A stretch of DNA of 64,000 bases from Bacteroidales bacterium Phil12 (GCA_002633275.1 NWBO01000053.1:308649-372648), one strand, 5' to 3'; numbered from the stretch's first letter, positions 15,111 to 24,640 are shown. Notes: generated from the sequence alone by a model not told the origin. A program made the numbers and translations.

Positions 15111-16379
15111 ATGAATAAATCCAATGCGGTTCAAGTAGGAAACATCGTTATCGGAGGTGGTAATAAGGTCGTAATACAATCAATGACTAATACAGACACG
15201 TTAAACACTGCTGCAACAGTCAGCCAAACTAAAAGATTGGTAGCACAAGGCTGCCAAATGGTGCGTATAACCTCAGCGGATATTGCACAAGCCGAAAACC
15301 TATATAACATTAAAAACGAACTGTTGAAACAAAACATCAACGTCCCTCTTGTAGCCGATATTCATTTCAACCCCAAAGCCGCCGAGATTGCTGCCGCCAA
15401 CGTTGAGAAGATACGTATAAACCCCGGCAATTATGTAGATAGAAAATGGCACGAAGGTATGACGGAAAAAGATTATGAGGATATTTTGAACAAAGCCAAA
15501 GACAATATTTTTCCGCTTATAGATATTTGCAAGAAACATTCAACGGCAATTCGTATAGGTGTCAATCACGGCTCTATGAGTGAAAGAATTTTATATAAAT
15601 ATGGTAACACTCCATTGGCTATGACTGAAAGTGCAATGGAATTTCTGCGTATGTTCAAGGATATGGACTTTGACAAGATAGTTGTTTCGATGAAAGCAAG
15701 CGATGTCAGGGTTATGTACGAGGCAAATAAACTGTTGGTAAAGAAAATGCAAGAAGAAAATATGTATTATCCTTTGCATTTAGGCGTTACCGAAGCGGGC
15801 AACGGAGCGGACGGCAGAATAAAAAGCATATGTGGCATTGCTCCGCTGCTATTACAAGGCATAGGCGACACGATACGCGTCTCTCTTACCGAAAAGCCCG
15901 AAAACGAAATACCTGTGGCTCAACAAATCGTTTCAATTAACGATAATCCAAATTCCGAAACCGCTTATATAGCACAAAATGCCTTAAATCTTTTGGAAAA
16001 CAAAATAAAAACTCTTGACAAACAAAATCCTATCGACAAAGATATTCTTCAAGCCCTTGGCATAGAACGTTACAAAGCCGAATTTGTGGCTTGTCCTTCT
16101 TGTGGCAGAACAAAATATGATATTGAAACTGCTTTTGAAAAGGTTAAAAGTGCTTGCTCGCATTTGAAGGGATTGAAAATCGCCGTTATGGGTTGTATTG
16201 TCAATGGACCGGGAGAAATGGCCGATGCTGACTACGGTTATATCGGCAGCGGCAATGGCACGGTAAATCTTTACAGAGGCAAAACACTTGTCAAAGACCA
16301 CATACCAGAAGACATAGCCATTAACGAACTTATAAACATCATCAAAGCCGAAGGCAACTGGATTGAACCAAATGCTTAA
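15111..16379 (+). CDS. ispG: 4-hydroxy-3-methylbut-2-enyl diphosphate synthase (short form)
   Basis: This [4Fe-4S] enzyme makes HMBPP in the non-mevalonate isoprenoid pathway. The start at 15111 follows its promoter and gives 422 residues. The TIM-barrel domain A shows VVIQSMTNTDT near 19, LVADIHFNP near 83, IRINPGNY and GVNHGSMSERI near 155. The cluster domain has CPSCGRTKYD near 337 and MGCIVNGPGE near 367. The barrel resembles the long Bacteroidota/plant type of about 600 residues. Only about 60 residues lie between barrel and cluster domain, so the extra A* domain of that type is missing. It is convergent with the MCE gene, sharing a hairpin terminator. Confidence 0.93.
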   Translation: MNKSNAVQVGNIVIGGGNKVVIQSMTNTDTLNTAATVSQTKRLVAQGCQMVRITSADIAQAENLYNIKNELLKQNINVPLVADIHFNPKAAEIAAANVEKIRINPGNYVDRKWHEGMTEKDYEDILNKAKDNIFPLIDICKKHSTAIRIGVNHGSMSERILYKYGNTPLAMTESAMEFLRMFKDMDFDKIVVSMKASDVRVMYEANKLLVKKMQEENMYYPLHLGVTEAGNGADGRIKSICGIAPLLLQGIGDTIRVSLTEKPENEIPVAQQIVSINDNPNSETAYIAQNALNLLENKIKTLDKQNPIDKDILQALGIERYKAEFVACPSCGRTKYDIETAFEKVKSACSHLKGLKIAVMGCIVNGPGEMADADYGYIGSGNGTVNLYRGKTLVKDHIPEDIAINELINIIKAEGNWIEPNA

Positions 16380-16428
16380 TGGATTTTATAAAATTGGTTC
16401 GCTGCTACCTACGTTAAAAATCCATTAA
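16376..16428. terminator. Bidirectional hairpin between ispG and the MCE gene
   Basis: TTAATGGATTTT (16376-16387) and its exact complement (16417-16428) form a 12-bp stem overlapping the stop codons of both convergent genes. A/T runs at the stem bases would serve both strands. Confidence 0.65.
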
Positions 16429-17330
16429 AAGACTTTGATGTTGATATATTTCTTCGGATTTTGCTTGATATCTTCTATCAAAGCATTAAGTTTTTGAGTG
16501 CTTTCGTTAAGATTGTTGTATAGTTTATCGTCATTGACAAGCATTCCAAGATTACCTTCTCCGTTCTCTATTTTACCCAAAACGCTGTTCAATGCAACTA
16601 ACGATGAATTGACATTATCGATAACATTTGCTATCTTATTCTTGTCTATATTCTCGCTTATTGCTGACAAATTCTCGGTAACAGACTCAATATTCGTTAT
16701 TATTCTGTCAAGTTTTTGCTTGTCTTTGGCTATCAAATCATCTGCATTAAGGACTATATGGTCAAGTTTCTTGCTCGCTTTGTTTATATTTGCCAAAGTT
16801 TGACGAATGTTTTCTTGATTTTGAGCGTTAAAAGTATTGTTCAATGATGCCGAAAGAGTGTCGATACGTTTGACAACCGAGGACAAATCACTCATAATCG
16901 GATTGACTTTCGAGGACAAAGCGTCCATAAGTCCGTCCTCTATAATGCCTGCAATGGTATCGTTTTTGGCAAGTATTTGGGTTGATGTGCCTGCATCTAT
17001 CCTCAATGCCTTACCGCCCAACAATCCATCGGAAAACACAACGAGTTTGCTGTCCTTCGGTATCTCTACATCTTTTTCTACGGCTATCTCAACCAAAAAC
17101 CTTCTATTGATTTTGTCCATAGGCTCTATTCCCTTGATATAACCTACTTTTAAGCCATTGACATATATATAGGAACTCTCGTGCATTCCACTAACATTGT
17201 CGTATATCGAATAATAAGATTTATATGAAGACAATAAGTCGCTACCTTTGAGAAACTTGATACCAAAAAACAATATCGCAATGGTAACCAATCCAACGAT
17301 ACCTACCTGAATTTCATTCCTTATTTTCAT
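16425..17330 (-). CDS. MCE/MlaD-family lipid-transport protein
   Basis: The 301-residue protein has one N-terminal membrane helix (residues 9-27) and an MCE domain (YYSIYDNVSGMHESSYIYVNGLKVGYIKGIEP near 40-70, then a second beta part to about 115). A long alpha-helical region follows with DTL and N.NI-type heptads (about 150-280). MCE proteins form hexameric rings that carry phospholipids between inner and outer membranes. No permease (MlaE) or ATPase (MlaF) gene is adjacent. The neighbours are a cell-wall amidase 108 bp upstream on the same strand and LptD beyond, which fits an envelope-maintenance role. Confidence 0.88.
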   Translation of the reverse strand: MKIRNEIQVGIVGLVTIAILFFGIKFLKGSDLLSSYKSYYSIYDNVSGMHESSYIYVNGLKVGYIKGIEPMDKINRRFLVEIAVEKDVEIPKDSKLVVFSDGLLGGKALRIDAGTSTQILAKNDTIAGIIEDGLMDALSSKVNPIMSDLSSVVKRIDTLSASLNNTFNAQNQENIRQTLANINKASKKLDHIVLNADDLIAKDKQKLDRIITNIESVTENLSAISENIDKNKIANVIDNVNSSLVALNSVLGKIENGEGNLGMLVNDDKLYNNLNESTQKLNALIEDIKQNPKKYINIKVF

Positions 17331-17438
17331 ATTTGTTTTCTCTTTCTAATCTGTTTTAATTGCAGTGTTCTATGTTTTTAATCTTATTGCTTATAATATA
17401 TAATTTCTATGTTTTTGTTTTATCTGTTTTTTTTTGTC

Positions 17439-18731
17439 TTATTTGGTAGCAGTGTCAGATTGAGGTGGTTTGTTGGTGTTTTTATTTTTTTGAAGTCTTT
17501 GGGCTTCCACCATAGATATGCGCTTGCCGTTATCGAACGCCACAACGAAAGCATCGGAGTACTTTTCTTTAATCTTTTTCAAATAATCCAACGCTTCTTT
17601 TTGAGTTGCAAACACTCCCGCCGTATATTTCCATGAGCCTTTGTCTTGATATGCAAACACATCTTCCAAACCACTTAATCGTCCGTCCGATTTACTCAAA
17701 CGAGTGGGAGACGACATAAACTGAACCCTATACACTACCTCTGTTCCCGACTTTTGAATGGTCTGTATGGAGTCTTTGGGCGAAAGATTTGCCTGCTGAT
17801 TGGCGATACTGTCTTGAAGAGCCTTTTCTTTGGCTTTTTGTTCTTGTTCGGCTTTCTTTTCTGCCAAATACTGCGTACGGGCTTTTTCTCTTGCCTGCAC
17901 ATCTTGTGGAATAAGAGTTTCTATATCGGGAATTTTCTCGTTAAGGTTATCCACCTTGTTTCTATATTCGCATATCGCCCTGAAAATACACGACGCAATA
18001 ACCCATTGACCATATTCGCTGCCTATATATTCTTCTTCTTTTGTGTTGGAAATAAAACCTATCTCGGTAAGTATGGCGGGCATGGCGGCTTTCCACAACA
18101 CAACGAAATTGGCTTGATGTACTCCACGATTTCTAAACGGCACGAATTTCTGATACTGCGTTTGAAGTTTTGACGCAAAATCCAATGAATTATTCAAATA
18201 TGCGCTCTGATACAACGACATAAGTATATCCGTCTCGGGAGCATCTGCATCAAAACCTTCGTAATTCTGCAAAGCGTTGTTTTCGGTCAAAATCTCGGCG
18301 TTTTCTTTCTTTGCCACTTCAAGGTTACGGTCGCTCTTACCCAATCCCATGGCATAAGTCTCGACACCTCCTGCCGCTTTGGACGTTGAGGAGTTACAAT
18401 GTATGGAAATAAACAAATCGGCACTGATTTGATTGGCTATCGAAGAACGTTTGTATAGGTCTATATCTTGGTCTATAACCCTTGTATAATACACTTTGAC
18501 GCTGTTAAGATTTTGATTTATAAGTTTGCCGAGTTTTATCGCAACATCAAGCGTTATATCTTTTTCTTTGTACTTTGACCCTATCGCACCGGGCTTGTTG
18601 CCACCATGTCCTGCGTCAATCACAATCTTATCGAAAACATTGGCATTCTGCTGTGCAAAACCTATCGTACAAGCCATAAAAAGACCCACGATAAACACAA
18701 TTTTCAAGAAAAATCGCCTCTGTTTGTACAT
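17439..18731 (-). CDS. N-acetylmuramoyl-L-alanine amidase with C-terminal SPOR-like domain
   Basis: The 430-residue exported enzyme has a signal peptide (residues 1-26, ending GFAQ) and an Amidase_3 domain. The zinc ligands are in IDAGHGG near 38-44, a later Glu, and FISIHCN near 110; the catalytic Glu is in ILTEIGF near 217. A Lys/Glu/Gln-rich coiled coil follows (about 280-320). The C-terminal 80 residues look SPOR-like (YRVQFMSSPT, YTAGVFATQKEALDYLKKIK) and should bind denuded glycan at division sites. It cleaves the bond between muramic acid and the stem peptide. The promoter at 18780-18787 is divergent from that of lptD. Confidence 0.9.
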   Translation of the reverse strand: MYKQRRFFLKIVFIVGLFMACTIGFAQQNANVFDKIVIDAGHGGNKPGAIGSKYKEKDITLDVAIKLGKLINQNLNSVKVYYTRVIDQDIDLYKRSSIANQISADLFISIHCNSSTSKAAGGVETYAMGLGKSDRNLEVAKKENAEILTENNALQNYEGFDADAPETDILMSLYQSAYLNNSLDFASKLQTQYQKFVPFRNRGVHQANFVVLWKAAMPAILTEIGFISNTKEEEYIGSEYGQWVIASCIFRAICEYRNKVDNLNEKIPDIETLIPQDVQAREKARTQYLAEKKAEQEQKAKEKALQDSIANQQANLSPKDSIQTIQKSGTEVVYRVQFMSSPTRLSKSDGRLSGLEDVFAYQDKGSWKYTAGVFATQKEALDYLKKIKEKYSDAFVVAFDNGKRISMVEAQRLQKNKNTNKPPQSDTATK

Positions 18732-18760
18732 TTAGATTATGCTGTTATTAAAAAAAAACT

Positions 18761-18768
18761 TAAATTTG
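18761..18768 (+). promoter_or_regulatory. -7 element TAAATTTG before lptD
   Basis: It lies 41 bp before the TTG start of lptD, in the 78-bp divergent gap. Confidence 0.45.
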
Positions 18769-18779
18769 CAAATTTGTTG

Positions 18780-18787
18780 CAAAGGTA
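18780..18787 (-). promoter_or_regulatory. -7 element TACCTTTG before the amidase gene
   Basis: It reads leftward, 48 bp before ATG at 18731. It overlaps the region expected to be the start of lptD transcription, so the two promoters interleave. Confidence 0.55.
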
Positions 18788-18809
18788 CAAATTTTTAATT
18801 TTATAGCGG

Positions 18810-21416
18810 TTGATTAAGGTCAATAAAGTAAATATTTTTTTTGTTAAGACGTTTGTCTTTATCCTTTCGGTGCTTTGTTTTTGCGTTGTAAATGCAGAGC
18901 AATCACATTTTTACGCTTATTTTTCCGCCGACACCGCCGCAACCGATGACACAATAACTTCTCTCGACACCCTACGCATCATAACCAATTCCAAGAAAGT
19001 AAAAAAACGTATAGATTACAAAGCACAAGATTCTATTTTCTTTGATTTGGACTCCAAAAACGTGTATCTTTACAACAAAAGCAATGTCAAACAAGACAAA
19101 ATAGAACTTTCGAGCGGTTTTATTTCTATCAATTTCGATTCAACCGTACTCCACGCCACCGGTCTTTGCGACACCTTGCCCGATTCCTTACGCCAATACC
19201 CTGTTTTTTCGGAAAACGGAACGGAATATTCCAGTAAAACCATTACCTACAACACCGACAACGGCAAGGGTATAATCAATGGTATGTTCACTTCGCAAGA
19301 CGAGATGTTTCTGCACGGCAACAAGATTAAGAAAATGGACGACAAAACTCTCTTTGTTCGGGACGGAATATTCACGACCTGCGACGACAAAGACCACCCA
19401 CACTATGGATTTACTTTCTCCAAAGCCGAGATAATCACCAACGACAAGATAATCACAGGTCCGATAGGCGTTGAACTTATGGGAATACCCTTACCCGTAG
19501 GCTTGCCTTTCGCTTATTTCCCTTTTACCAAAGAACAGAAAAGCGGACTGCTTATGCCTACATACGGCTATGCCTCCAACAGAGGCTACTATTTGCGTAA
19601 TCTTGGCTGGTACTTCGCTATCAACGACCATATAGATTTGGCTCTGCAAGGCGATATTTACACCAATCTGTCCTATGCCATAAACGCAAGAAGCTCCTAT
19701 GTCAAACGCTATAAATACAAAGGTAATATTCTCGTTCGTTTCGAGGACAACCATTCGGGTTTGAAAAACACCAACACTTACTCTTCTTCCCAAGACTTCA
19801 AAATTCAATGGAATCACTCCCAAGACTCCAAAGCCCACCCTTACCGTACCTTTTCGGCTTCGGTCAATCTTGTCAGCGGCAAATACAACCAAAACGCTTA
19901 CTCGGTCAATGACTATTTCAACAACACCACAACGTCCTCAATAGCATTCAGCACAAGGTTCGGACAAAACTGGAATTTCTCTGCCAACTTAGGAGAGAGT
20001 TACAATGCCAACACCAAATACATATCCCTTTCTTTGCCTTCCATAACTCTTTCTTCTTCGCAGTTCCACCCATTCAAACGCAAGACCGCCAAAGGCAAAA
20101 GCAAATGGTATGAAGACATCACCATAGCATATAGAATGAGTTTGACCAACAATATAAACACATACGATTCGCTACTATTCTCTTCGGATATTTTCAAGAA
20201 GATGAGCAACGGCATTCAACATTATATCCCCGTCCAACTAAGCACCAAAGTCCTGAAATACATCACTTGGACAAACTCAATAAACTACAACGAAAGATGG
20301 TATCTTTCCTCCATACACAAAGCCTATAACGAACAAACAGGCTTGGTGGATAAAGACACAACATTCGGTTTTACGGCAAACAGAGACGCAAGTTTTTCGT
20401 CCTCATTCAACACAAGAATTTATGGTATGTTCGTCTTCAAGAAAGGTTTTATAACCGCTCTAAGACATGTTATCAACCCTACATTGAGTTTTACCTTTAC
20501 TCCCGATTTCTCTTCTCCTTCGCTCGGATTTTACGACTACTACATAGACAAGGACGGCAACAAAGTCTTTTACAGCAAAACCGAAGACGGAGTATTCGGC
20601 TCGCCTCCGTCCGGTAAAAGCGGAGTTATATCTTTTGCTATCAACAACTCTTTGGAGATGAAAGTCAAATCCTCTTCCGACACCATAACGGGGACACAGA
20701 AGATTATCCTTTTGGAAAACTTTTCCATATCCACAGGTTACGACCTTGCCAAAGATTCCTGTAATTGGCAACCATTACGTTTATCGGCTCGTACGACGCT
20801 ACTTAAACGCCTTGTTGTCAATTATTCATCGTCCTTTACTCCATACGTATTGGACGAAAACAACCGTGTAACCAACCAATTGCTGTTCGACAAAAAACAT
20901 AAACTTTTCACTCGTGAATCCTCCCAATGGAATTTCTCTTTATCGTGGCGACTGAACTCCAAAAGCAAAACGACCGAAGACCAAACAATATCGCCTTCGG
21001 AGATGCAATACTCTCCGTTTGTCAATAACTTGGAGACCTTGCCCGATATAGTTGATTTCTCCGTGCCTTGGGACTTAAACCTTAGTGCCAACTATTCACG
21101 TCTTAGCAATTATATTGTTGCCATAGCGGGCTACAACACCAATCTCTCGGCGACGCTCTCTGCAACAGGAAACGTAACCATCACCGACAATTGGAAAGTA
21201 GGTTTTCGTACCGGTTATGATTTTATAAACAAAGACTTTACTTATACATCCCTTGATTTTTATCGTGATTTGCATTGCTGGGAATTGCGATTTAACTGGG
21301 TTCCTCTCGGCTACCGCAAGGGTTGGAATTTTACTATAAATGTCAAGGCCTCAATGCTGCAAGACCTAAAATACGAAAAACGTAACGATTTCCGCAACCG
21401 ACAAGGATATTATTAG
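18810..21416 (+). CDS. lptD: LptD-like LPS-assembly outer-membrane protein
   Basis: The 868-residue protein inserts lipopolysaccharide into the outer leaflet. A signal peptide (residues 1-29, ending VVNA) precedes an OstA/LptA-like beta-jellyroll (about 70-210, with YKAQDSIFFD, TGLCDT and GNKIKKMDDKTLFVRDGIFTTCD). A large beta-barrel follows with SGLLMPTYGYASNRGYYLRNLGWYFAIND near 235-265 and alternating aromatic strands to the end. No in-frame ATG exists between the upstream TAG (18804) and the signal peptide, so TTG at 18810 is the likely start. The stop codon overlaps the first base of a palindromic repeat. The length fits Bacteroidota LptD. Confidence 0.88.
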   Translation: MIKVNKVNIFFVKTFVFILSVLCFCVVNAEQSHFYAYFSADTAATDDTITSLDTLRIITNSKKVKKRIDYKAQDSIFFDLDSKNVYLYNKSNVKQDKIELSSGFISINFDSTVLHATGLCDTLPDSLRQYPVFSENGTEYSSKTITYNTDNGKGIINGMFTSQDEMFLHGNKIKKMDDKTLFVRDGIFTTCDDKDHPHYGFTFSKAEIITNDKIITGPIGVELMGIPLPVGLPFAYFPFTKEQKSGLLMPTYGYASNRGYYLRNLGWYFAINDHIDLALQGDIYTNLSYAINARSSYVKRYKYKGNILVRFEDNHSGLKNTNTYSSSQDFKIQWNHSQDSKAHPYRTFSASVNLVSGKYNQNAYSVNDYFNNTTTSSIAFSTRFGQNWNFSANLGESYNANTKYISLSLPSITLSSSQFHPFKRKTAKGKSKWYEDITIAYRMSLTNNINTYDSLLFSSDIFKKMSNGIQHYIPVQLSTKVLKYITWTNSINYNERWYLSSIHKAYNEQTGLVDKDTTFGFTANRDASFSSSFNTRIYGMFVFKKGFITALRHVINPTLSFTFTPDFSSPSLGFYDYYIDKDGNKVFYSKTEDGVFGSPPSGKSGVISFAINNSLEMKVKSSSDTITGTQKIILLENFSISTGYDLAKDSCNWQPLRLSARTTLLKRLVVNYSSSFTPYVLDENNRVTNQLLFDKKHKLFTRESSQWNFSLSWRLNSKSKTTEDQTISPSEMQYSPFVNNLETLPDIVDFSVPWDLNLSANYSRLSNYIVAIAGYNTNLSATLSATGNVTITDNWKVGFRTGYDFINKDFTYTSLDFYRDLHCWELRFNWVPLGYRKGWNFTINVKASMLQDLKYEKRNDFRNRQGYY

Positions 21417-21482
21417 TGCGTGTCGCACGAACAACTATGGCAGAGCCGTGAGGGGGGGGCGAGCCGCACAGGCAAATAACGC
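21416..21482. repeat. Two GTGCG...CGCAC palindromic repeat units and a G8 tract
   Basis: GTGCGTGTCGCAC starts at 21416, and a second unit GCGAGCCGCACAGGCAAATA starts at 21459. Between them is a run of eight G (21452-21459). Related units occur at 24638-24663, inverted at 24710-24732, and at 25547-25571. The gap 21417-21572 holds nothing else I can name. Confidence 0.65.
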
Positions 21483-21572
21483 AAAGCGATTGAAGTTTTT
21501 TTTAATTAAAAATTAAAAAAATTTAGAGCTATTGTAATAAATCATAACGAACCTATAAAACGAACAAAAACA

Positions 21573-22199
21573 ATGACAGACAGGGCAATACTTTTCGATT
21601 TGGACGGCGTTATCTTTGACACCGAACATTTTTATACCGACTTTTGGGCAAAACAAGGCAAGACTTTCCGTCCCGATGTAAAGGATTTGGAAATGAAGAT
21701 TAAAGGGCGTGGATTAAAAGATATTTTCCAAGAGTTTTTTCCCGATGAAGCAATACAGCAAAAGATTGTCGGCGAGTTAAAAATTATGGAAAAGCAGATG
21801 ACTTTTCAATACATCAATGGTGCGGAGGATTTTATCCGCATGCTTATAAGTCGTAATGAAAAGATTTGTCTTGTAACTTCGTCAAAGAAAGATAAGATGC
21901 ACAATGTCTTTGTTTCCCGCCCCGAGATAAAGCAATATTTTCCCTTAATGGTTACTTCGGACGATATAAAGCATTCCAAGCCTTCGCCCGACTGTTATCT
22001 TAAAGCCGTCGAGTTATGCTGTGTAGATGTACGTAATTGTGTTGTTTTCGAGGATTCTTTGGCTGGCATAGAAGCCGCAAAGCGGGCGGGAATGAGGGTT
22101 ATTGCCTTATCGACGAGTTATCCCAAAAGTGATTTGCAAGGCAAAGCCGATATGATTATCAACGATTTCACTCAAATCACATTCAAGGAACTGTTTTAA
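21573..22199 (+). CDS. HAD-superfamily phosphatase / beta-phosphoglucomutase-like
   Basis: The 208-residue protein shows HAD motif I at the very start (FDLDGVIFDTEH, residues 8-19), a helical cap (about 20-85), motif II (LVTSSKKDK near 108), motif III Lys (DDIKHSKPSPDCY near 130) and motif IV (VVFEDSLAGIEAAKRAG near 155). This layout is that of subfamily IA beta-phosphoglucomutase-like proteins, which transfer or remove phosphate from small sugars. The exact substrate is not readable. It stands alone between a palindromic repeat and the convergent restriction gene. Confidence 0.88.
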   Translation: MTDRAILFDLDGVIFDTEHFYTDFWAKQGKTFRPDVKDLEMKIKGRGLKDIFQEFFPDEAIQQKIVGELKIMEKQMTFQYINGAEDFIRMLISRNEKICLVTSSKKDKMHNVFVSRPEIKQYFPLMVTSDDIKHSKPSPDCYLKAVELCCVDVRNCVVFEDSLAGIEAAKRAGMRVIALSTSYPKSDLQGKADMIINDFTQITFKELF

Positions 22200-22200
22200 C

Positions 22201-22265
22201 TTGTTTTGATAAAACAATATGATTATATGCTGATAAAAATACAAAACTTTTTGGGATTTGTATTT
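22201..22265. terminator. Hairpins between the HAD gene and the restriction gene
   Basis: TTGTTTTGATAAAACAA (22201-22217) is a near-perfect palindrome. AAATACAAA (22237-22245) pairs with TTTGTATTT (22257-22265), overlapping the convergent stop. They probably terminate both genes. Confidence 0.5.
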
Positions 22266-22968
22266 ACAATGCCTTTATGGTGTGATATACCTTATCTATA
22301 AACGCCTCATAATCGTTCAAAATAACGGCATCGTCAAAATTATCGTATTTTGCACTTGAAAGCGTCATCTGTAAGTTATCTTTTTTATAGTACGCAATAT
22401 ATTCGTCCTGCGTTTGCAATTTCCCATTATCGGGGATATGCACCACATAAATAAGAGTTTTGTTTGGCGTATGATAAAATGTTTCGATATTGTCCTTTGA
22501 AAGTGTCAAATACTTTTCAATATTATGCTCCGAGAATGTCTCCCATTTGGTTATCTGTTTACTTCTATTGTAATAAGGCAGTTTGTCCAATATAATAAAA
22601 ACTTGAAAATACGGACATTTATTTGCTCTTATGTTTGCAGTTTCTCCCAACATATTTTCAAAATAATTATTTGAGTTTTGAGAATAGTTCTGCATAATAA
22701 ATTTAACAGCTATACCACAAACGGATTTTTCTTTTTGTTTTATTGTTATATCCACTCTTTTATCAATATAACGACCTTGAATAAGTTTTTCTTTTCCATT
22801 TCCGTAGCCCATCGAAAACACTGAATAATCGCTACCCAACCGCTCTGCAATATCTTTCGCAATAGCACCGTGCAATGGTTTTAATTTCATCGTACTACGA
22901 GATGTACCAGATTTAAGAAATTCTTCAAACGAATTGGATATGACTTTGATAAAATCCTGGTTATTCAT
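22264..22968 (-). CDS. Putative type II restriction endonuclease
   Basis: The 234-residue protein starts inside the last 8 bp of the methyltransferase gene on the same strand, the usual layout of a type II R-M pair. A candidate PD-(D/E)xK-like core is YIDKRVDITI followed by CGIAVKF (near 68-92). The next segment, NYSQNSNNYFENMLGETANIR near 95-115, resembles a block seen in several type II endonucleases, as far as I recall. The acidic residue of the (D/E)xK triad is not obvious (AVK), so catalysis should be tested, not assumed. The recognition site cannot be read from sequence. Confidence 0.68.
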   Translation of the reverse strand: MNNQDFIKVISNSFEEFLKSGTSRSTMKLKPLHGAIAKDIAERLGSDYSVFSMGYGNGKEKLIQGRYIDKRVDITIKQKEKSVCGIAVKFIMQNYSQNSNNYFENMLGETANIRANKCPYFQVFIILDKLPYYNRSKQITKWETFSEHNIEKYLTLSKDNIETFYHTPNKTLIYVVHIPDNGKLQTQDEYIAYYKKDNLQMTLSSAKYDNFDDAVILNDYEAFIDKVYHTIKAL

Positions 22969-24394
22969 TGTTTTTTATGCTGCTTAGTTTATAATTAAGA
23001 AATTGTTCCACATCTTTTGTATTGAACGTATAATAGCCTCCACTCTTATACTTTTTGATACATTTGACATAATCCATAAATTCTTCGCTCCTTAGCACAT
23101 TCTTTGCCGTATTTATATCTATATCGCCTATAATATAAAGACCGCTATACACTCCCGAACCCTCTTTCGCAAGTTCTATTTTCAAATCATCAGCCGTTCG
23201 CACCAAAGAATTAATCGCTATCTTGGTTTTCCACACATCACCCACAGCCTGAGAACGTCCATACAAATACCAGCCGCTATATTCCGATTTACCCTTCAAT
23301 ATGTTTTCTTTCTCTTTTTCAAAATGTTTTTTCAGCACGGGGTCTGAGAAAATAATATTTTCCGACAATGGCTTTCCCTCTTTATCGTAAGGAAACAACG
23401 CCTTTGACCATCTGCTCGTTGAACCTTTTATTATCGGAATGGTGATGAATGTTTCAGGGATATCCTTACCGATAAAACTCTTGTCCGCCAAAGTTGCAAA
23501 GCCGTTTTTCACTCTCACGTACTTTTTATATGTCTTGGTCTTCACATTCCTAAGCACCGACAAATGTTCTGTTCTCGCCACATAGAAACAATCATCTGCC
23601 AACACATCGTCATAACTTAACGTTGAAACAAATGTTCTTTTCAAACTCTTTGTATCAAACGTATAATAGTCAAATTCTTTTGAACAGACCTTGTTGGAGA
23701 ATAACGATATAAGAGTATATGCCGTTATACCGTTAAAAGGCTGAAAATGTCCCAAATCGGTCAATGAAACCAAATTCTTTCGTTGCAATATATAGTTTCG
23801 CATATTGGCAGCAGCAACGCTGTGTAACCATGATGAAGGCGTTATATAACACATAACTCCGTTTTCATTGAGCATCTGAAAACCTATCTCGAAAAAAACC
23901 AAGTACAAATCGGTCATACCGCCTTGGGCGAACTTAAATGTTTTCACAGCATCATACGTCTGTTTCAAGTTATGCACCCTGACATACGGCGGATTACCTA
24001 CAACATAATCCATTCGTTTGTCATAATCCTGCACAGTCAAAGCGTCTTTTTGAGCAATATCCCAAGCCACATCGGATAGATGATATTTTATTGCAATAGC
24101 ATTCAATCTGTCCAAACAATCTTTTATAGCCGTTGCATCATTATCAATTCCGTGAATATATGTCTGTAAATCGTGCTTTATTTCTTCTTGGGAATACGAG
24201 TTATTCAAAGCACAAAGGATATACCTTTCCACGACCTGAACCAAAAACGCACCATTGCCACAACTGTTATCAATGATATTTTTCCTTAAAATTTTATCGT
24301 TTGACGTATAGCCTGCATAATCTAACATCTGCCGAACGATATATTCGGGTGTAAAAACTTGTCCTATATGTTTTTCTCTTTTATCTGCGGGCAT
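22961..24394 (-). CDS. Type II N6-adenine DNA methyltransferase
   Basis: ATG at 24394 is preferred, because the longer frame would begin with TTG overlapping a -7 promoter (24422-24429). The 477-residue enzyme has a SAM-binding motif NSCGNGAF near 43-50 and the catalytic NPPY near 134-137, so it should methylate adenine N6. Its C-terminal half (about 250-470) looks like the target-recognition domain of TaqI-like gamma-class enzymes, with an ITPSSWL segment near 193. It overlaps the putative endonuclease by 8 bp. It probably protects host DNA from that partner. It lies in an island of decayed mobile-element genes. Confidence 0.9.
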   Translation of the reverse strand: MPADKREKHIGQVFTPEYIVRQMLDYAGYTSNDKILRKNIIDNSCGNGAFLVQVVERYILCALNNSYSQEEIKHDLQTYIHGIDNDATAIKDCLDRLNAIAIKYHLSDVAWDIAQKDALTVQDYDKRMDYVVGNPPYVRVHNLKQTYDAVKTFKFAQGGMTDLYLVFFEIGFQMLNENGVMCYITPSSWLHSVAAANMRNYILQRKNLVSLTDLGHFQPFNGITAYTLISLFSNKVCSKEFDYYTFDTKSLKRTFVSTLSYDDVLADDCFYVARTEHLSVLRNVKTKTYKKYVRVKNGFATLADKSFIGKDIPETFITIPIIKGSTSRWSKALFPYDKEGKPLSENIIFSDPVLKKHFEKEKENILKGKSEYSGWYLYGRSQAVGDVWKTKIAINSLVRTADDLKIELAKEGSGVYSGLYIIGDIDINTAKNVLRSEEFMDYVKCIKKYKSGGYYTFNTKDVEQFLNYKLSSIKNNE

Positions 24395-24421
24395 CTTTCC
24401 AACGTCTGTTTTTTTGTTTTG

Positions 24422-24429
24422 CAAAGTTA
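24422..24429 (-). promoter_or_regulatory. -7 element TAACTTTG before the R-M genes
   Basis: It spans the stop codon of the preceding fragment and fixes ATG at 24394 as the methyltransferase start. Confidence 0.6.
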
Positions 24430-24529
24430 CTGAAAAATCAAATATTTCATTTTTATTGCTTGGTTTTTCGCTGTTTTTATCTTTCTTTTCCTTGGTTTTC
24501 TTTTATTTTGCTCGCTGACGAATTTGGTT

Positions 24530-24640
24530 GTAGAAATATCTTGTTTTTTTTTGGATTTGCTGAAATATTTCGCACTAAGTTGTTGATTATTAAGGCTGTT
24601 TTGGTAGTGTTTAACACTGATTGACTGATGTTTAACAGTG
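24530..24640 (-). repeat. 21-bp-period array inside the primase-associated fragment
   Basis: On the minus strand, units headed by AGT, AGC, TCC or TCT recur every 21 nt. The best two contain GTTAAAC, complementary to TTTAAC at 24610 and 24631 on the plus strand (21 bp apart). The words match the arrays at 49556, 51363 and 61674. The frame reads the units as heptapeptides. Confidence 0.65.
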
